A stretch of 64,000 bases of DNA from Arthrobacter sp. PAMC 25486 (GCF_000785535.1 NZ_CP007595.1:4486439-4550438); one strand, 5' to 3'; positions 48,526-57,693 are shown, numbered from the stretch's first letter. The notes: generated by a model from the sequence alone, not told the origin. Translations and numbers: made by a program.

Positions 48526-49410
48526 ATGACTGAACTGCCCAAGAAGGCGCTGCCCGGACATATCGCCGCAGCCCTGGCCGGAGCCGGTGGCACCACCGAC
48601 TCCGCCGGGCAGGCCTGGGCGGGCCGTGACCTGCCGGCGCAGGAAATGTACCATAACTTTGACGCGGACGACGGCGCCATGGACTCAGCGTTTGCCGCCG
48701 CCGTGGCGGAGCTCGCCGCAGGCAACGGCACGGAGGCGGCGGTCGTTGCCTCGCTGGCCCACGCACGCGTTTTTATCCCCATTGTGGCCCAGCTGGCCGA
48801 GCAAACAGTGGGGGAGAACGGGCTCGTCTCCGACAAGGAGTCGGACATGGCGCTCGTGACTTTGCAGGGCCCGGACGGGCGGCGGGCCCTTCCTGCCTTC
48901 TCCCATGCTGACGCCCTGACACGGTGGCATCCCGAGGCGCGGCCGGTGGCTGTCTATGCAGCCCGGGCGGCGTTGTCGGCCGTTGCCGAGGAAGCCCAGC
49001 TGATGGTTGTGGACCCTGGCTCACAGCGTCCGTTTGTGCTCCGCCGCCCCGCTTTGTGGGCCCTTGCCCAGCAAAACGACTGGCTGCCCAGCTACGCCGA
49101 CCCGGCCGTTGCCGAGGTACTGGAGCGGTCAGTGGACGATTTAGGCCACCCTGCCGTGGTCGCCATTTCCGCCAGTGCAGGACAGGGCATACAATCCCAT
49201 TGGGACACCGACACTGAACCGTCTGGACGGTTGGTATCGGGCGGCGGAACCGGACCGGAACTGTGCGTCACCCTCACCCTTTTACCCGGACTTGATCAGT
49301 CCGCGGTCAATGGTGTGCTCGAGCATTTACAAAACTTCTGGGCAGGCAATGAAGTCTTTGCCCACGCAGTCGATTCCGTCCAGCTTCGGCTTCGACACCA
49401 ACAGACCTAG
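48526..49410 (+). CDS. SseB family protein
   Basis: 294 residues with the SseB N-terminal type domain in the middle: FIPIVAQLAEQ, SDKESDMALVTLQGPDGRRALPAFSHADALTRWHP, VYAARAALSAVAEEAQLMVVDPGSQRPFVLRRPAL. The C-terminal ~110 residues are less conserved. Often found next to hisA and infC in actinobacteria; the role is unknown. It is probably co-transcribed with priA (3-nt gap). Confidence 0.82.
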   Translation: MTELPKKALPGHIAAALAGAGGTTDSAGQAWAGRDLPAQEMYHNFDADDGAMDSAFAAAVAELAAGNGTEAAVVASLAHARVFIPIVAQLAEQTVGENGLVSDKESDMALVTLQGPDGRRALPAFSHADALTRWHPEARPVAVYAARAALSAVAEEAQLMVVDPGSQRPFVLRRPALWALAQQNDWLPSYADPAVAEVLERSVDDLGHPAVVAISASAGQGIQSHWDTDTEPSGRLVSGGGTGPELCVTLTLLPGLDQSAVNGVLEHLQNFWAGNEVFAHAVDSVQLRLRHQQT

Positions 49411-49414
49411 CCCG

Positions 49415-49443
49415 TCACAAAAAGCGCCGACGCTCTCTTGTGA
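49415..49443 (+). terminator. weak hairpin after the SseB-like gene
   Basis: TCACAA (49415-49420) and TTGTGA (49438-49443) flank GCG/CGC pairing, with A- and T-rich edges. It is a possible terminator before the transporter gene. Confidence 0.4.
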
Positions 49444-49471
49444 TGGTTCATAAGAGAGACCGGTTCCCACT

Positions 49472-50848
49472 GTGAATTTCGCCGCCTACCGCGAAATCCT
49501 TGCCCTCGCGCCCGTGCGCAGGCTGCTTATAGTTGCCATGTTTGCCCGCATTCCCCATGCCGCTGCCGGCGTGCTGCTGACCTTGCACGTGGTGGAGACC
49601 ATGAATCTCAGCTACGCCGCTGCCGGCGGCATTGCCGCAGCCATCACGATCGGCATGGCCATTGGTGCGCCGTGGCGCGGCCGCCTTGTCGACATCTACG
49701 GATTGCGGCGGGCCCTGGTCCCCTCGGTAGTGGCCGAAGTAACCGTGTGGGGCATTGCACCGTTCCTGAACTTTCAATTCCTGGTGGTGGCAGCCTTCAT
49801 TGGCGGGCTCTTTGCCGTGCCCATCTTCTCCGTGGTGCGGCAGGCGCTGAGCGTCATGGTGCCCACTGAACAACGCCGCACGGCCTACGCCCTGGACTCC
49901 ATGGGCGGAGAGATCACCTTCATGATCGGCCCGGCAGCTGGTGTCATGCTCGCCACCACCACCCACACAGTGGTTGGCCTGGTCATCATTGGTGTCACCG
50001 CCTCCATGGCCGGCGTGTTCCTCATGTGGTTCAACCCGCCCACCCGAACCGGGCAGAAGGGCTCCTTTGTATCCATGGAAGCACCCGAGGTGCAACCGGA
50101 GGATGCCATTGAGAACCGGCCCGCCCCCAATCTCAAGGGCAGGAACATCTTTGCCCGCATCTGGGGCGGCACCCGGCATAACCTGCGATGGGTCAACATC
50201 GCCGTCCTGGCCATCCTGGGAACCTCGCTGGGCGCTGGCCTGGTCCTGGCCGGCACCAACGTGGGCATGGTCGCCGTCATGCGTGAAAATGACCTGGTGG
50301 GCGACCTGGGCATTGTGTTCATCTTCTGGTGCGGCGCCTCGATCGTCGGCGGCGTCATCTACGGCGCGCTCAAGCGCTCCATCAACCCGTTGTGGCTGCT
50401 CATGGCCATGGCCATCCTGATCATCCCCATGGGATTCGCAACGAACGCCTGGACCTTGGGGCTGCTCTCCATCCTGCCCGGACTGGTGTGCGCACCGGTT
50501 CTGACCTCAAGCGCCGAACACATTGCCGACCTGGTTTCCGAACGCCGCCGCGGTGAGGCCATGGGCTGGTACGGATCATCCATGACCATCGGCAGCGCCA
50601 TGGGCTCACCCTTCGCCGGGGCCATGATCGACGGCATCGGGCCATGGGCGGGATTCGCCATCATCGGCCTCATCTGTGGTGTACTGGCCATCATCGGCCT
50701 GGTAGCCATGGCCATGTGGCGCCGGCACGGCAACACGATGGCGCAAGGTGGCGGACATGTACCGGGCGCCACCGTCGGCGACAACCTCGACGCCACCACC
50801 TGCGGCGACGACCTCGATGAACTGCTCGGAGAGCCGGATCCGGTCTAA
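49472..50848 (+). CDS. MFS transporter
   Basis: 458 residues, about 12 membrane helices. The loop between helices 2 and 3 has the MFS motif-A form IGAPWRGRLVDIYGLRRALV, and a ~60-residue polar central loop (around 195-235) separates the halves. The C-terminus is a ~35-residue polar tail. Substrate unknown; drug or sugar efflux is possible. The GTG at 49472 has no good ribosome binding site. Confidence 0.85.
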   Translation: MNFAAYREILALAPVRRLLIVAMFARIPHAAAGVLLTLHVVETMNLSYAAAGGIAAAITIGMAIGAPWRGRLVDIYGLRRALVPSVVAEVTVWGIAPFLNFQFLVVAAFIGGLFAVPIFSVVRQALSVMVPTEQRRTAYALDSMGGEITFMIGPAAGVMLATTTHTVVGLVIIGVTASMAGVFLMWFNPPTRTGQKGSFVSMEAPEVQPEDAIENRPAPNLKGRNIFARIWGGTRHNLRWVNIAVLAILGTSLGAGLVLAGTNVGMVAVMRENDLVGDLGIVFIFWCGASIVGGVIYGALKRSINPLWLLMAMAILIIPMGFATNAWTLGLLSILPGLVCAPVLTSSAEHIADLVSERRRGEAMGWYGSSMTIGSAMGSPFAGAMIDGIGPWAGFAIIGLICGVLAIIGLVAMAMWRRHGNTMAQGGGHVPGATVGDNLDATTCGDDLDELLGEPDPV

Positions 50849-50864
50849 CTGGCTTTTAAACAAT

Positions 50865-50955
50865 TCTGTGTGGCAGTTGTTGCATCAATAACAGCATCAA
50901 AAACACCCAAAGTCGGTCAATTTGATGCAATTTGATGTAACAACTGCCACACAGA
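50865..50955. terminator. 24-bp-arm hairpin at convergent junction
   Basis: Arms 50865-50888 and 50932-50955 pair with one mismatch (core GTGTGGCAGTTGTT) around a 43-nt loop that holds further GCATCAA/TTGATGC copies. It lies between the MFS gene and leftward DUF1844; the right arm is followed by TTTTA. Confidence 0.65.
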
Positions 50956-50972
50956 TTTTAAGGGGGTGGGGA

Positions 50973-51380
50973 TTAGTTGACCGCTCCGGTGAACTTCTCG
51001 CCCGGACCCTTGCCGGGGGCGTCCGGGAACTCGGAGGCTTCGCGGAATGCGAGCTGGAGTGAACGCAGGCCGTCGCGCAACGGTCCGGCGTGCTGGCTGC
51101 CAATTTCGGGGGCGGCCGCGGTGACAAAGCCGGCCAGGGCGGTGATGAGCTTGCGGGCCTCGTCCAGGTCCTTCAGCGCTTCGGCGTCCGGTCCGGCAGC
51201 CAGGCCGCACTTGACTGCCGCTGCACTCATGAGGTGCACGGCCGCCGTCGTAATGACTTCAATGGCCGGAACTTCAGCGATGTCACGCACCACCGAAGCG
51301 GCCTGGGTGTCGGTCAAACCCTCTTCAGGGGATGACTCAAAGGTGTTGCGGGTGTCCGAATTATTATCTGAGCTACTCAT
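50973..51380 (-). CDS. DUF1844 family protein
   Basis: 135 residues: acidic Ser-rich N-terminus, then AIEVITTAAVHLMSAAAVKCGLAAG, DLDEARKLITALAGFVTAAAPEIG and LRDGLRSLQLAFREA, typical of DUF1844. Divergent from infC, as in other actinobacteria. Function unknown. Start 51380 is chosen from the family N-terminus; CAAGCT lies 7 nt upstream and may be a leaderless -10. Confidence 0.82.
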   Translation of the reverse strand: MSSSDNNSDTRNTFESSPEEGLTDTQAASVVRDIAEVPAIEVITTAAVHLMSAAAVKCGLAAGPDAEALKDLDEARKLITALAGFVTAAAPEIGSQHAGPLRDGLRSLQLAFREASEFPDAPGKGPGEKFTGAVN

Positions 51381-51390
51381 ACTGCTAAGC

Positions 51391-51420
51391 TTGTCATAGA
51401 CCGACTCGATGCTGTTATTT
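51391..51420 (+). promoter_or_regulatory. possible infC promoter
   Basis: TTGTCA (51391-51396), 18-nt spacer, TTATTT (51415-51420). The resulting leader of ~245 nt is structured. Confidence 0.4.
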
Positions 51421-51592
51421 ATTCGTGTCCGAAAGACGAAAGTCACAGGACCCAAATAGTTGCGGCGAAGAGTTTGCAAGTGGAGTCCTCTCCCACCTTT
51501 CGACCCATTCCATGGCGTTGTCTGGTTTAGGTTGGCGTTTTCCTCCGGGAAGCCGGTGCATTCCCTCAGGGATGCCCACGCCCAATCTTCGA

Positions 51593-51632
51593 GGCCTCCA
51601 TTGCATCAGCAAATGGGGGCCTTCTTCATTTT
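51593..51632 (+). promoter_or_regulatory. attenuator-like hairpin in infC leader
   Basis: GGCCTCCATT (51593-51602) pairs with AATGGGGGCC (51612-51621; one G-T), then TTCTTCATTTTG follows. It lies 42 nt before the infC start and could stop transcription early. Confidence 0.45.
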
Positions 51633-51673
51633 GCTGGTGGCACTCCACTTTTCTTATGCAACAGGAGCTACAC

Positions 51674-52789
51674 ATTAGCGAGCCACGCATCAATGATCGT
51701 ATCCGCGTCCCCGAGGTGCGGTTGGTTGGGCCGGCAGGCGAACAGGTTGGGGTTGTCCGCATTGAGGACGCCCTTCGTTTAGCAGCTGAGTCTGACTTGG
51801 ATCTGGTAGAGGTTGCGCCGACGGCCAAGCCGCCGGTGTGCAAACTGATGGACTTCGGCAAGTACAAGTACGAAGCCGCTGTCAAGGCTCGTGAAGCCCG
51901 CAAGAACCAGACCAACACCGTTTTGAAGGAAATTCGTTTCCGCCTCAAAATCGACAAGCATGACTACGAGACCAAACGCGGCCATGCGCTGAAGTTCCTC
52001 GGTGCCGGTGACAAGGTCAAGGCCATGATCCAGTTCCGCGGCCGTGAGCAGCAGCGCCCCGAAATGGGCATCCGTCTCCTGCAGAAGTTCGCCGAAGGCG
52101 TGGCCGAGGTCGGCATCATCGAGTCGAGCCCTCGCATTGACGGGCGCAACATGGTCATGGTCATCGGTCCGCTGAAGAACAAGGCTGAGGCCAAGGCTGA
52201 GGCCCGCCGCAACCAGCAGCGTGCAGACGCCAAGGCCCACAACGAGGCAGTCGCCAACGGCACGGCCCGCGTGGACGTGGACCGCGACAACAAGGCGCCC
52301 ATGACGCAGTCATTGGCTGACCTGCTGCCCGACGGGCTGCACCTGAACGAGGACGCTCCGGCTCCCGCCGCCGAAACCGTCCAGGACGTCCCGGCTCCGG
52401 CCGAGGCCGCAGCTGAGACGGCCGCTGTATCGGAAGCTCCTGCTCCCGAAGCAGCCCCGGCCAAGGAGGCGCCGGCAGAAAAGCCGGCTCCCGCCGTCGT
52501 ACCTGCCAAGGCACCTGTCAAGGCAGCGCCGGCAAAGGCACCTGCCGCAGCGAAGGCACCGGTGGCCAAGGCCCCCGCAGCCAAGCCCGCTGTTGCAGCA
52601 GCAGCCAAGCCGGTCGCCGCCCCGAAGCCCGTGGCTGCAAAGCCCATCCCCATGCCGAAGCCCATGGCCAAGCCCGCAGCTGTAAAGCCTGCTGCGAAGC
52701 CTGCCGCCAAGGCTGCAGCAAAACCGGCTGTCAAGCCTGCCTCTGCAAAGAGCGCACCGGCAGCCGAAACCCCCAGCTCAGCTGAATAA
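51674..52789 (+). CDS. infC: translation initiation factor IF-3, ATT start, long tail
   Basis: Keeps ribosomal subunits apart and checks initiator codons. The conserved part (about residues 1-172) reads [35 protein letters not shown] and [19 protein letters not shown]. The start is placed at ATT 51674, because AGGAG (51663-51667) lies 6 nt before it and the family N-terminus begins there; ATG 51656 has only pyrimidines upstream. ATT starts are known for infC and let IF-3 limit its own synthesis. The last ~200 residues are an unusual Ala/Pro/Lys repeat tail. rpmI follows. Confidence 0.93.
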   Translation: MSEPRINDRIRVPEVRLVGPAGEQVGVVRIEDALRLAAESDLDLVEVAPTAKPPVCKLMDFGKYKYEAAVKAREARKNQTNTVLKEIRFRLKIDKHDYETKRGHALKFLGAGDKVKAMIQFRGREQQRPEMGIRLLQKFAEGVAEVGIIESSPRIDGRNMVMVIGPLKNKAEAKAEARRNQQRADAKAHNEAVANGTARVDVDRDNKAPMTQSLADLLPDGLHLNEDAPAPAAETVQDVPAPAEAAAETAAVSEAPAPEAAPAKEAPAEKPAPAVVPAKAPVKAAPAKAPAAAKAPVAKAPAAKPAVAAAAKPVAAPKPVAAKPIPMPKPMAKPAAVKPAAKPAAKAAAKPAVKPASAKSAPAAETPSSAE

Positions 52790-52892
52790 GGTTCATCCTT
52801 TTCAGCGGTGAATACACCCACACAGTGACCCAACCAGTCGCTGCAAGAGAACCACAGGCAGCGCCGGTGGATACGTAAGGAGACAGGTCCTC

Positions 52893-53087
52893 ATGCCTAA
52901 AATGAAGACACATAGTGGTGCCAAGAAGCGATTCAAGCTGACTGGCTCCGGCAAGCTGCGCCGCCAGCAGGCCAACCGCCGCCACTACCTGGAGCACAAG
53001 CCTTCCAGCTTGAAGCGCCGCCTGAAGGGCGACCTCCTGGTCGCCAAGGCTGATGTGCGCAACATCAAGAAGATGCTCGGCATCTAA
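52893..53087 (+). CDS. rpmI: 50S ribosomal protein L35
   Basis: 64 residues, [20 protein letters not shown].. to IKKMLGI, the full family length. AAGGAG at 52877-52882 is 10 nt before the ATG. Between infC and rplT, the standard operon. Confidence 0.98.
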   Translation: MPKMKTHSGAKKRFKLTGSGKLRRQQANRRHYLEHKPSSLKRRLKGDLLVAKADVRNIKKMLGI

Positions 53088-53194
53088 TTTCGCAAGTCAA
53101 TCGGTGAGATTCCCAGTTCCGGGATGATCACCATTCATCAAAGCCTTCCCCGGCATGATTGGCTTGGGATCTTTAAACTTGAAGGAGTACGCAC

Positions 53195-53578
53195 GTGGCA
53201 CGTGTGAAGAGGGCTGTAAACGCCCATAAGAAGCGTCGGGTTGTTCTTGAGCGGGCAAAGGGTTACCGCGGTCAGCGGTCACGCCTTTACCGCAAGGCCA
53301 AAGAGCAGCTGCTGCACTCGTTTGTGTACAGCTACGGCGACCGCCGCAAGCGCAAGGGTGACTTCCGTCGCCTGTGGATCCAGCGTATCAATGCTGCATC
53401 ACGCGCCAACGGCCTGACCTACAACCGCTTGATCCAGGGCCTGAAGGCTGCTGAGATTGAGGTTGACCGTCGCATGCTGGCCGACCTGGCCGTCAACGAC
53501 GCCGGTGCCTTCACCGCACTGGTGGCCTTGGCCAAGGCTGCACTGCCTGCTGACACCTCAGCACCGGTTGCAAAGTAG
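53195..53578 (+). CDS. rplT: 50S ribosomal protein L20
   Basis: 127 residues with [45 protein letters not shown] and the C-terminal zinc-free domain. GTG start at 53195 behind GAAGGAG. Needed early in 50S assembly. A short stem AAGGAAC/GTTCCTT (53594-53612) after the stop may be its terminator. Confidence 0.98.
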   Translation: MARVKRAVNAHKKRRVVLERAKGYRGQRSRLYRKAKEQLLHSFVYSYGDRRKRKGDFRRLWIQRINAASRANGLTYNRLIQGLKAAEIEVDRRMLADLAVNDAGAFTALVALAKAALPADTSAPVAK

Positions 53579-53593
53579 CGTTTAGTTTTTCTA

Positions 53594-53612
53594 AAGGAAC
53601 GTCCAGTTCCTT
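53594..53612 (+). terminator. short stem after rplT
   Basis: AAGGAAC (53594-53600) / GTTCCTT (53606-53612), 5-nt loop, no T run. A weak candidate. Confidence 0.35.
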
Positions 53613-53631
53613 GTTCATGAGCAGTGACTGC

Positions 53632-53637
53632 TAAAGT
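53632..53637 (+). promoter_or_regulatory. leaderless -10 of the rRNA methyltransferase gene
   Basis: TAAAGT, 7 nt before the ATG at 53645. Confidence 0.55.
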
Positions 53638-53644
53638 CCTAAGC

Positions 53645-54556
53645 ATGAATGAACCCGGGCGCCCGCCAGCAGAAGCAATGACCAATCCTCGAGCAGATCG
53701 GGTGAGGGAGGTTGCCAAGCTGGTAGGGCGCTCGGGCCGTTTAAAGCGCCGCCAGTTCCTGGCTGAGGGGCCGCAGGCCGTCCGTGAGGCGCTGCGAGCC
53801 CACCACGATTGTCTGGCCGCCGGCGGCACTCCCGTCGTTGAAGCCCTGTACGCCACGGTCGAGTGCCTGAAGAAGTTTCCGGAACTGTTGGAATCCGCGT
53901 CCGCACCGGGGTCGCGCCTGCAGGTGCGGATCGCCAGTGAGTTGGTCCTGGCCGCCATGACGGACACCGTCTCGCCCCAAGGCGTGGTTGCCGTGTGTAA
54001 CTTCGTGGACGTGCCCTTGGAGGAAGTCATTGCCTCCAAACCCAAACTGATCGCCATGTTGTGCAGGGTCCAGGACCCGGGCAATGCGGGCACCGTGCTG
54101 CGGGCAGCCGATGCCGCCGGTGCCGACGCCGTGATCTTCTCCCAGTCCAGCGTGGACATCTACAACCCGAAGGCCGTGCGCTCCACCGCCGGCTCCATTT
54201 TCCACCTGCCTGTTGTGCTTGGTGCAGACCTGGCCGAAGTGGTGGCAGCAGCCTCTGCGGCCGGTATTGGCATTCTCGCCGCCGACGGCTACGGCCAGCT
54301 GAATCTCGACCTGCTCCAGGACGAAAGCGCTGCACGGTCCTTTGACCAGGAAATTCCCGACGCCACCTATGACCTGGCCGAGCCCACCATGTGGCTCTTT
54401 GGCAACGAGGCCCAGGGCCTTGCCGGGGAAGAGAAAGCGCTGGCCGATCACCGCGTGGCCGTTCCCGTCTATGGTGCGGCAGAATCGTTGAACCTGGGCA
54501 CCGCGGCCACCGTGTGCCTTTATGCCAGCGCCCGGGCACAGCGCCGCACGCACTGA
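53645..54556 (+). CDS. TrmH/SpoU family RNA 2'-O-methyltransferase
   Basis: 303 residues: N-terminal substrate-binding domain (VAKLVGRSGRLKRRQFLAEGPQAVREAL) and a SPOUT knot with VQDPGNAGTVLRAADAAGADAV, WLFGNEAQGL and AAESLNLGTAATVCLY. Target probably 23S rRNA or tRNA; members next to rplT are called TsnR-like in actinobacteria. The ATG at 53645 is preferred to the upstream in-frame start because of the -10 box. Confidence 0.9.
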   Translation: MNEPGRPPAEAMTNPRADRVREVAKLVGRSGRLKRRQFLAEGPQAVREALRAHHDCLAAGGTPVVEALYATVECLKKFPELLESASAPGSRLQVRIASELVLAAMTDTVSPQGVVAVCNFVDVPLEEVIASKPKLIAMLCRVQDPGNAGTVLRAADAAGADAVIFSQSSVDIYNPKAVRSTAGSIFHLPVVLGADLAEVVAAASAAGIGILAADGYGQLNLDLLQDESAARSFDQEIPDATYDLAEPTMWLFGNEAQGLAGEEKALADHRVAVPVYGAAESLNLGTAATVCLYASARAQRRTH

Positions 54557-54683
54557 CGTTTGGCAGCGGGCTGTGATGCCCGACGGCGGTTGGTTGCTTG
54601 GTAGGTGAGGGTCGCCTCCCTGTGGGGTGCTTTTCCGCGGTGGGTTGCGCGGCCGCTTGCACGGCTGCCAGCAGGCTGCAGGG

Positions 54684-54713
54684 TAAACTTTTTTCGTGGA
54701 CGCAGGGTCCACG
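54684..54713 (+). promoter_or_regulatory. possible cation-efflux gene promoter with leader stem
   Basis: TAAACT (54684-54689) may be a -10. Just after the expected start, CGTGGAC (54695-54701) pairs with GTCCACG (54707-54713). No metal-regulator site is recognised. Confidence 0.35.
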
Positions 54714-54756
54714 CGGCCCGGCCCGCTGGTCCGCCCACGATTGAGGGGATTCCACT

Positions 54757-55743
54757 GTGTCACAATCGGGTGGCAGCAAGGCGATTATCGCCGCGCTGAT
54801 AGCAAACTTGTCCATAGCCGTCATGAAGTTCCTGGCGTACTTTCTGACACTGTCGTCTTCGATGCTGGCGGAAGGCATCCACTCCCTGGCTGACTCAGGG
54901 AACCAGCTGCTGCTCCTGTTGGGCGGGAAGAAGGCCAAGCGGCAGGCAAGTCCTGAGCACCCCTTCGGCTACGGACGCGAACGATATGTTTACGCGTTCA
55001 TCGTCTCCATCGTCCTCTTTAGCGTCGGTGGCCTGTTTGCCCTGTACGAGGCGTTCCAGAAATGGCAGCATCCCCACGGCATTGAAGGCCAATGGTGGTG
55101 GGTGCCGCTGGCGGTGCTGATCGGAGCCATCGGACTGGAATCACGGTCACTGTACGTGGCCATCCAGGAATCCAATGTGGCCCGCGGCAAGCGCAGCTGG
55201 ATCCAGTTCATCAAGACGTCCAAGGCCCCGGAACTGCCTGTCATTCTGCTGGAAGACGTGGCGGCCCTGCTGGGTCTGGTGTTTGCGCTCTTCGGCGTGT
55301 CCATGACCCTGCTCACCGGAAACGGGATCTGGGACGCCATCGGAACCGGCCTGATCGGTGTGCTCCTGGTGTGCGTGGCCATCATCCTGGCCCTTGAAAC
55401 AAAGTCCCTGCTGCTCGGTGAATCGGCGACGGTTGAAGATGTCCGCGCCGTCGAAGCGGCCCTGGTGGGCCCCGGTGTCAGCAAGATCATCCACCTCAAG
55501 ACCATGCACCTTGGCCCCGAGGAGCTGCTGGTCGCCGCAAAGATCGCCATCGACGAGTTCGACACCGGCGCCCACATCGCCAGCATCATCAACGAGGCCG
55601 AGCGCCGCGTCAGGGCGGCCGTCCCCATCGCCACCGTCATCTACCTCGAGCCGGACATCTACTCGGCTGCGGCCGCTGCTGCAGAATCCGACGAGCTCAA
55701 CGCGGTGCAGGATGCCGCCGCACCTGAGTCCGAAGCCCACTAA
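54757..55743 (+). CDS. cation diffusion facilitator (CDF) transporter
   Basis: 328 residues, six membrane helices (about 10-35, 70-97, 112-130, 160-180, 185-210 and one near the start of the soluble part), then a cytoplasmic domain. Helix 2 has the metal site AEGIHSLADSGNQ (His42, Asp46). The second site, usually HxxxD, reads LLEDVAALLG, so Glu/Asp replace His; similar ED forms occur in ZNT9-like CDFs. Metal specificity is therefore uncertain. The Ala-rich tail is not conserved. GTG start behind GAGGGGAT. Confidence 0.87.
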   Translation: MSQSGGSKAIIAALIANLSIAVMKFLAYFLTLSSSMLAEGIHSLADSGNQLLLLLGGKKAKRQASPEHPFGYGRERYVYAFIVSIVLFSVGGLFALYEAFQKWQHPHGIEGQWWWVPLAVLIGAIGLESRSLYVAIQESNVARGKRSWIQFIKTSKAPELPVILLEDVAALLGLVFALFGVSMTLLTGNGIWDAIGTGLIGVLLVCVAIILALETKSLLLGESATVEDVRAVEAALVGPGVSKIIHLKTMHLGPEELLVAAKIAIDEFDTGAHIASIINEAERRVRAAVPIATVIYLEPDIYSAAAAAAESDELNAVQDAAAPESEAH

Positions 55744-56313
55744 CCCCTTCGAACGCGGGGGTGGGATTGGCCGAGTGCGCCAACCCCTGGTGCTGGTCAC
55801 GATGGGAATGAACGACGCCGGCCCGCACCTGACGTGTTCCCTCTCCACCGCAGGGGCTGCTTTGGGTCCGCCTGCGGGGAGAAGGCTATGCGCCGTCCTG
55901 AGCCGTCTGGCAGCGCATGCGTAAACAGGCTTTGGTTGTGCGCCTTGGACGGGGGCTGGGTTTGCGCAGCTCGCTTGGCTGCGCCAGTGAAGGCGTCCTC
56001 GCTGCGCATGCATAAAGCTGAACTGGACTAGGCGCATGCGTGGCAGCAGCCCCGGCGTATAAAATAAGTCGAACTGGACTATGCACGTGCGCGGCCATAG
56101 CCCCGGCGTGTATGTCAAGAACTCAGGGAAGTGCGAGGCGCCAAGCGAGTCGGAACGCAGAGTGGAAGAACACGTCCCCTCTTTACCTTCCGCGCCTCCC
56201 GCACCTCGCAAGCTCGCGCCTCGAGAGCTCCGCAGGTCCTTTGTGCGCGGGGCCCCTCCGGTTCAAAGAAGTAACCCCAGAAGTGGACGTGAAACCGGCG
56301 AAATCTGGCCGGG
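55744..56313. other. 570-bp gap with degenerate repeats, no gene seen
   Basis: Between convergent genes. Open frames of ~100 codons exist on both strands but have no family features or ribosome binding sites. It contains the 51-bp-period imperfect repeat at 56021 and several GCGCATGCGT-like words (near 55913, 56004 and 56032). It could be decayed sequence. Confidence 0.5.
56021..56113. repeat. imperfect tandem repeat
   Basis: Copy 1 at 56021-56060 and copy 2 at 56072-56113 both start AACTGGACTA and end AGCCCCGGCGT(GT)AT, with GCATGCG / CACGTGCG in between. Period about 51 bp. Confidence 0.7.
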
Positions 56314-57522
56314 TCAGGCCTTGGCGGCGCGGATCTTGTCCAACAAGCCGCTGAACAGGGCGATGCCCAGGCCCAGTACGGCCAGCGCCGCGCCCACGAG
56401 TGCCGGCGCCGTGTAGCCCCATCCCCAGGTGATGACGAGTCCGCCGACAAAGGCGCCCAGCGCGTTGGCCATGTTCAGGGCCGAGTGGTTCAGGGAGGAA
56501 GCGAGGGTCGGTGCGCCGGGGGAGACGTCGAGCAGGCGGGTCTGCAACGACGGAACAAGCATGGACCCCGAGGCTCCGATCACGAAGATCATGAGCAGCG
56601 CCATCCACTGGATGTGAACGCTCGCGGCGTAGATGACCAGGGTCACTGCGATGAAGCCCATCATGAGGTAGATGCTGCCCATGACGGACCAGTCGGCCAT
56701 CCGCCCACCCACATAGCTGCCGGCCACCATGCCCAGGCCGTACAGTCCTACGATGATCGGCAGGAAGTCCGATGCGAAGCCGGCCACGTCGGTCATGGTG
56801 TTGGCAACGTAGGTGTACACGGCGAAGAAGCCACCAAAGCCGACCACGCCAACCAGTAACGTGATCCAAACCTGGCCGCGGCGCAGGGCGCTGAGCTCCT
56901 TGCGCAGGCTGGCATCCGGCTGCGCCTTCTGGGCGGGGACGAAGGCGTAAATGCACGCCATGGTGATGACACCGATGATGCCGACCAGGATGAACAGCCA
57001 GCGCCAGCCATATTGCTGGCCTACGAAGGTGGCGAGCGGAACGCCCAGGACGTTGGCCACCGACAGGCCCATCATGACCATCGAAATTGCGCGTCCACGC
57101 TTGCCCGGGGCGACCATGGATGCGGCCAGGACGGCTGCAACACCAAAGAATGCGCCATGGGGCAGCCCCGCAATAAAGCGGGTGACCAGGAGCGTGGCAT
57201 AGTCCTGGGCCAGGACGGAGAGCAGGTTGCCCACAGTGAAGAGTGCCATGAGGCCCAATGCGAGGGTCTTGCGCGGCATCTTGGCGCTAATGGCCACGAG
57301 CAGGGGTGCACCAATCACCACGCCCAGCGCGTAAGCGGAGATGACGTGCCCGGCTGTGGGGACGCTGACGCCCACACCCTCGGCAACATTGGGCAGCAGG
57401 CCCATCATGGCAAATTCGGTGGTGCCGATGCCGAAGCCGCCAATGGCCAGCGAGAATATGGCCCACGCAATGACGTTCGAGGAGGCAGGCACGGTGTCGC
57501 GCCGGATTTTAAGCAAGGACAT
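56314..57522 (-). CDS. MFS efflux transporter, AraJ-like
   Basis: 402 residues with 12 membrane helices. FSLAIGGFGIGTTEFAMMGLLP opens helix 1 as in sugar/drug DHA1 exporters of the AraJ group; LLVAISAKMPRKTLALGLM is the motif-A loop and RFIAGLPHGAFFGVAAVLAA is helix 4. Substrate unknown. Start 57522 (MSLLKIRRD) matches the family; a much longer open frame upstream runs through the NUDIX gene and is not real. Divergent from NUDIX. Confidence 0.87.
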   Translation of the reverse strand: MSLLKIRRDTVPASSNVIAWAIFSLAIGGFGIGTTEFAMMGLLPNVAEGVGVSVPTAGHVISAYALGVVIGAPLLVAISAKMPRKTLALGLMALFTVGNLLSVLAQDYATLLVTRFIAGLPHGAFFGVAAVLAASMVAPGKRGRAISMVMMGLSVANVLGVPLATFVGQQYGWRWLFILVGIIGVITMACIYAFVPAQKAQPDASLRKELSALRRGQVWITLLVGVVGFGGFFAVYTYVANTMTDVAGFASDFLPIIVGLYGLGMVAGSYVGGRMADWSVMGSIYLMMGFIAVTLVIYAASVHIQWMALLMIFVIGASGSMLVPSLQTRLLDVSPGAPTLASSLNHSALNMANALGAFVGGLVITWGWGYTAPALVGAALAVLGLGIALFSGLLDKIRAAKA

Positions 57523-57687
57523 GGACTTTACTTTCGCAAGGTGGGTTTCCGGTTCCGCCGCGGGCGGGAGGTGCCGGCGCCACGGTGCGCAGCGGCTGGG
57601 GCATAACGATGCCGTGACTAAGTCTAGCGGCCGAGGGCCCAGCGCGAGTTGGTGAGTCGTGGGAGGCTGTTGGGTGCTGGTTCGATC

Positions 57688-57693
57688 TAGACT
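57688..57693 (+). promoter_or_regulatory. leaderless -10 of the NUDIX gene
   Basis: TAGACT, 6 nt before the GTG at 57700; the same hexamer and spacing as at the marR gene. Confidence 0.55.
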
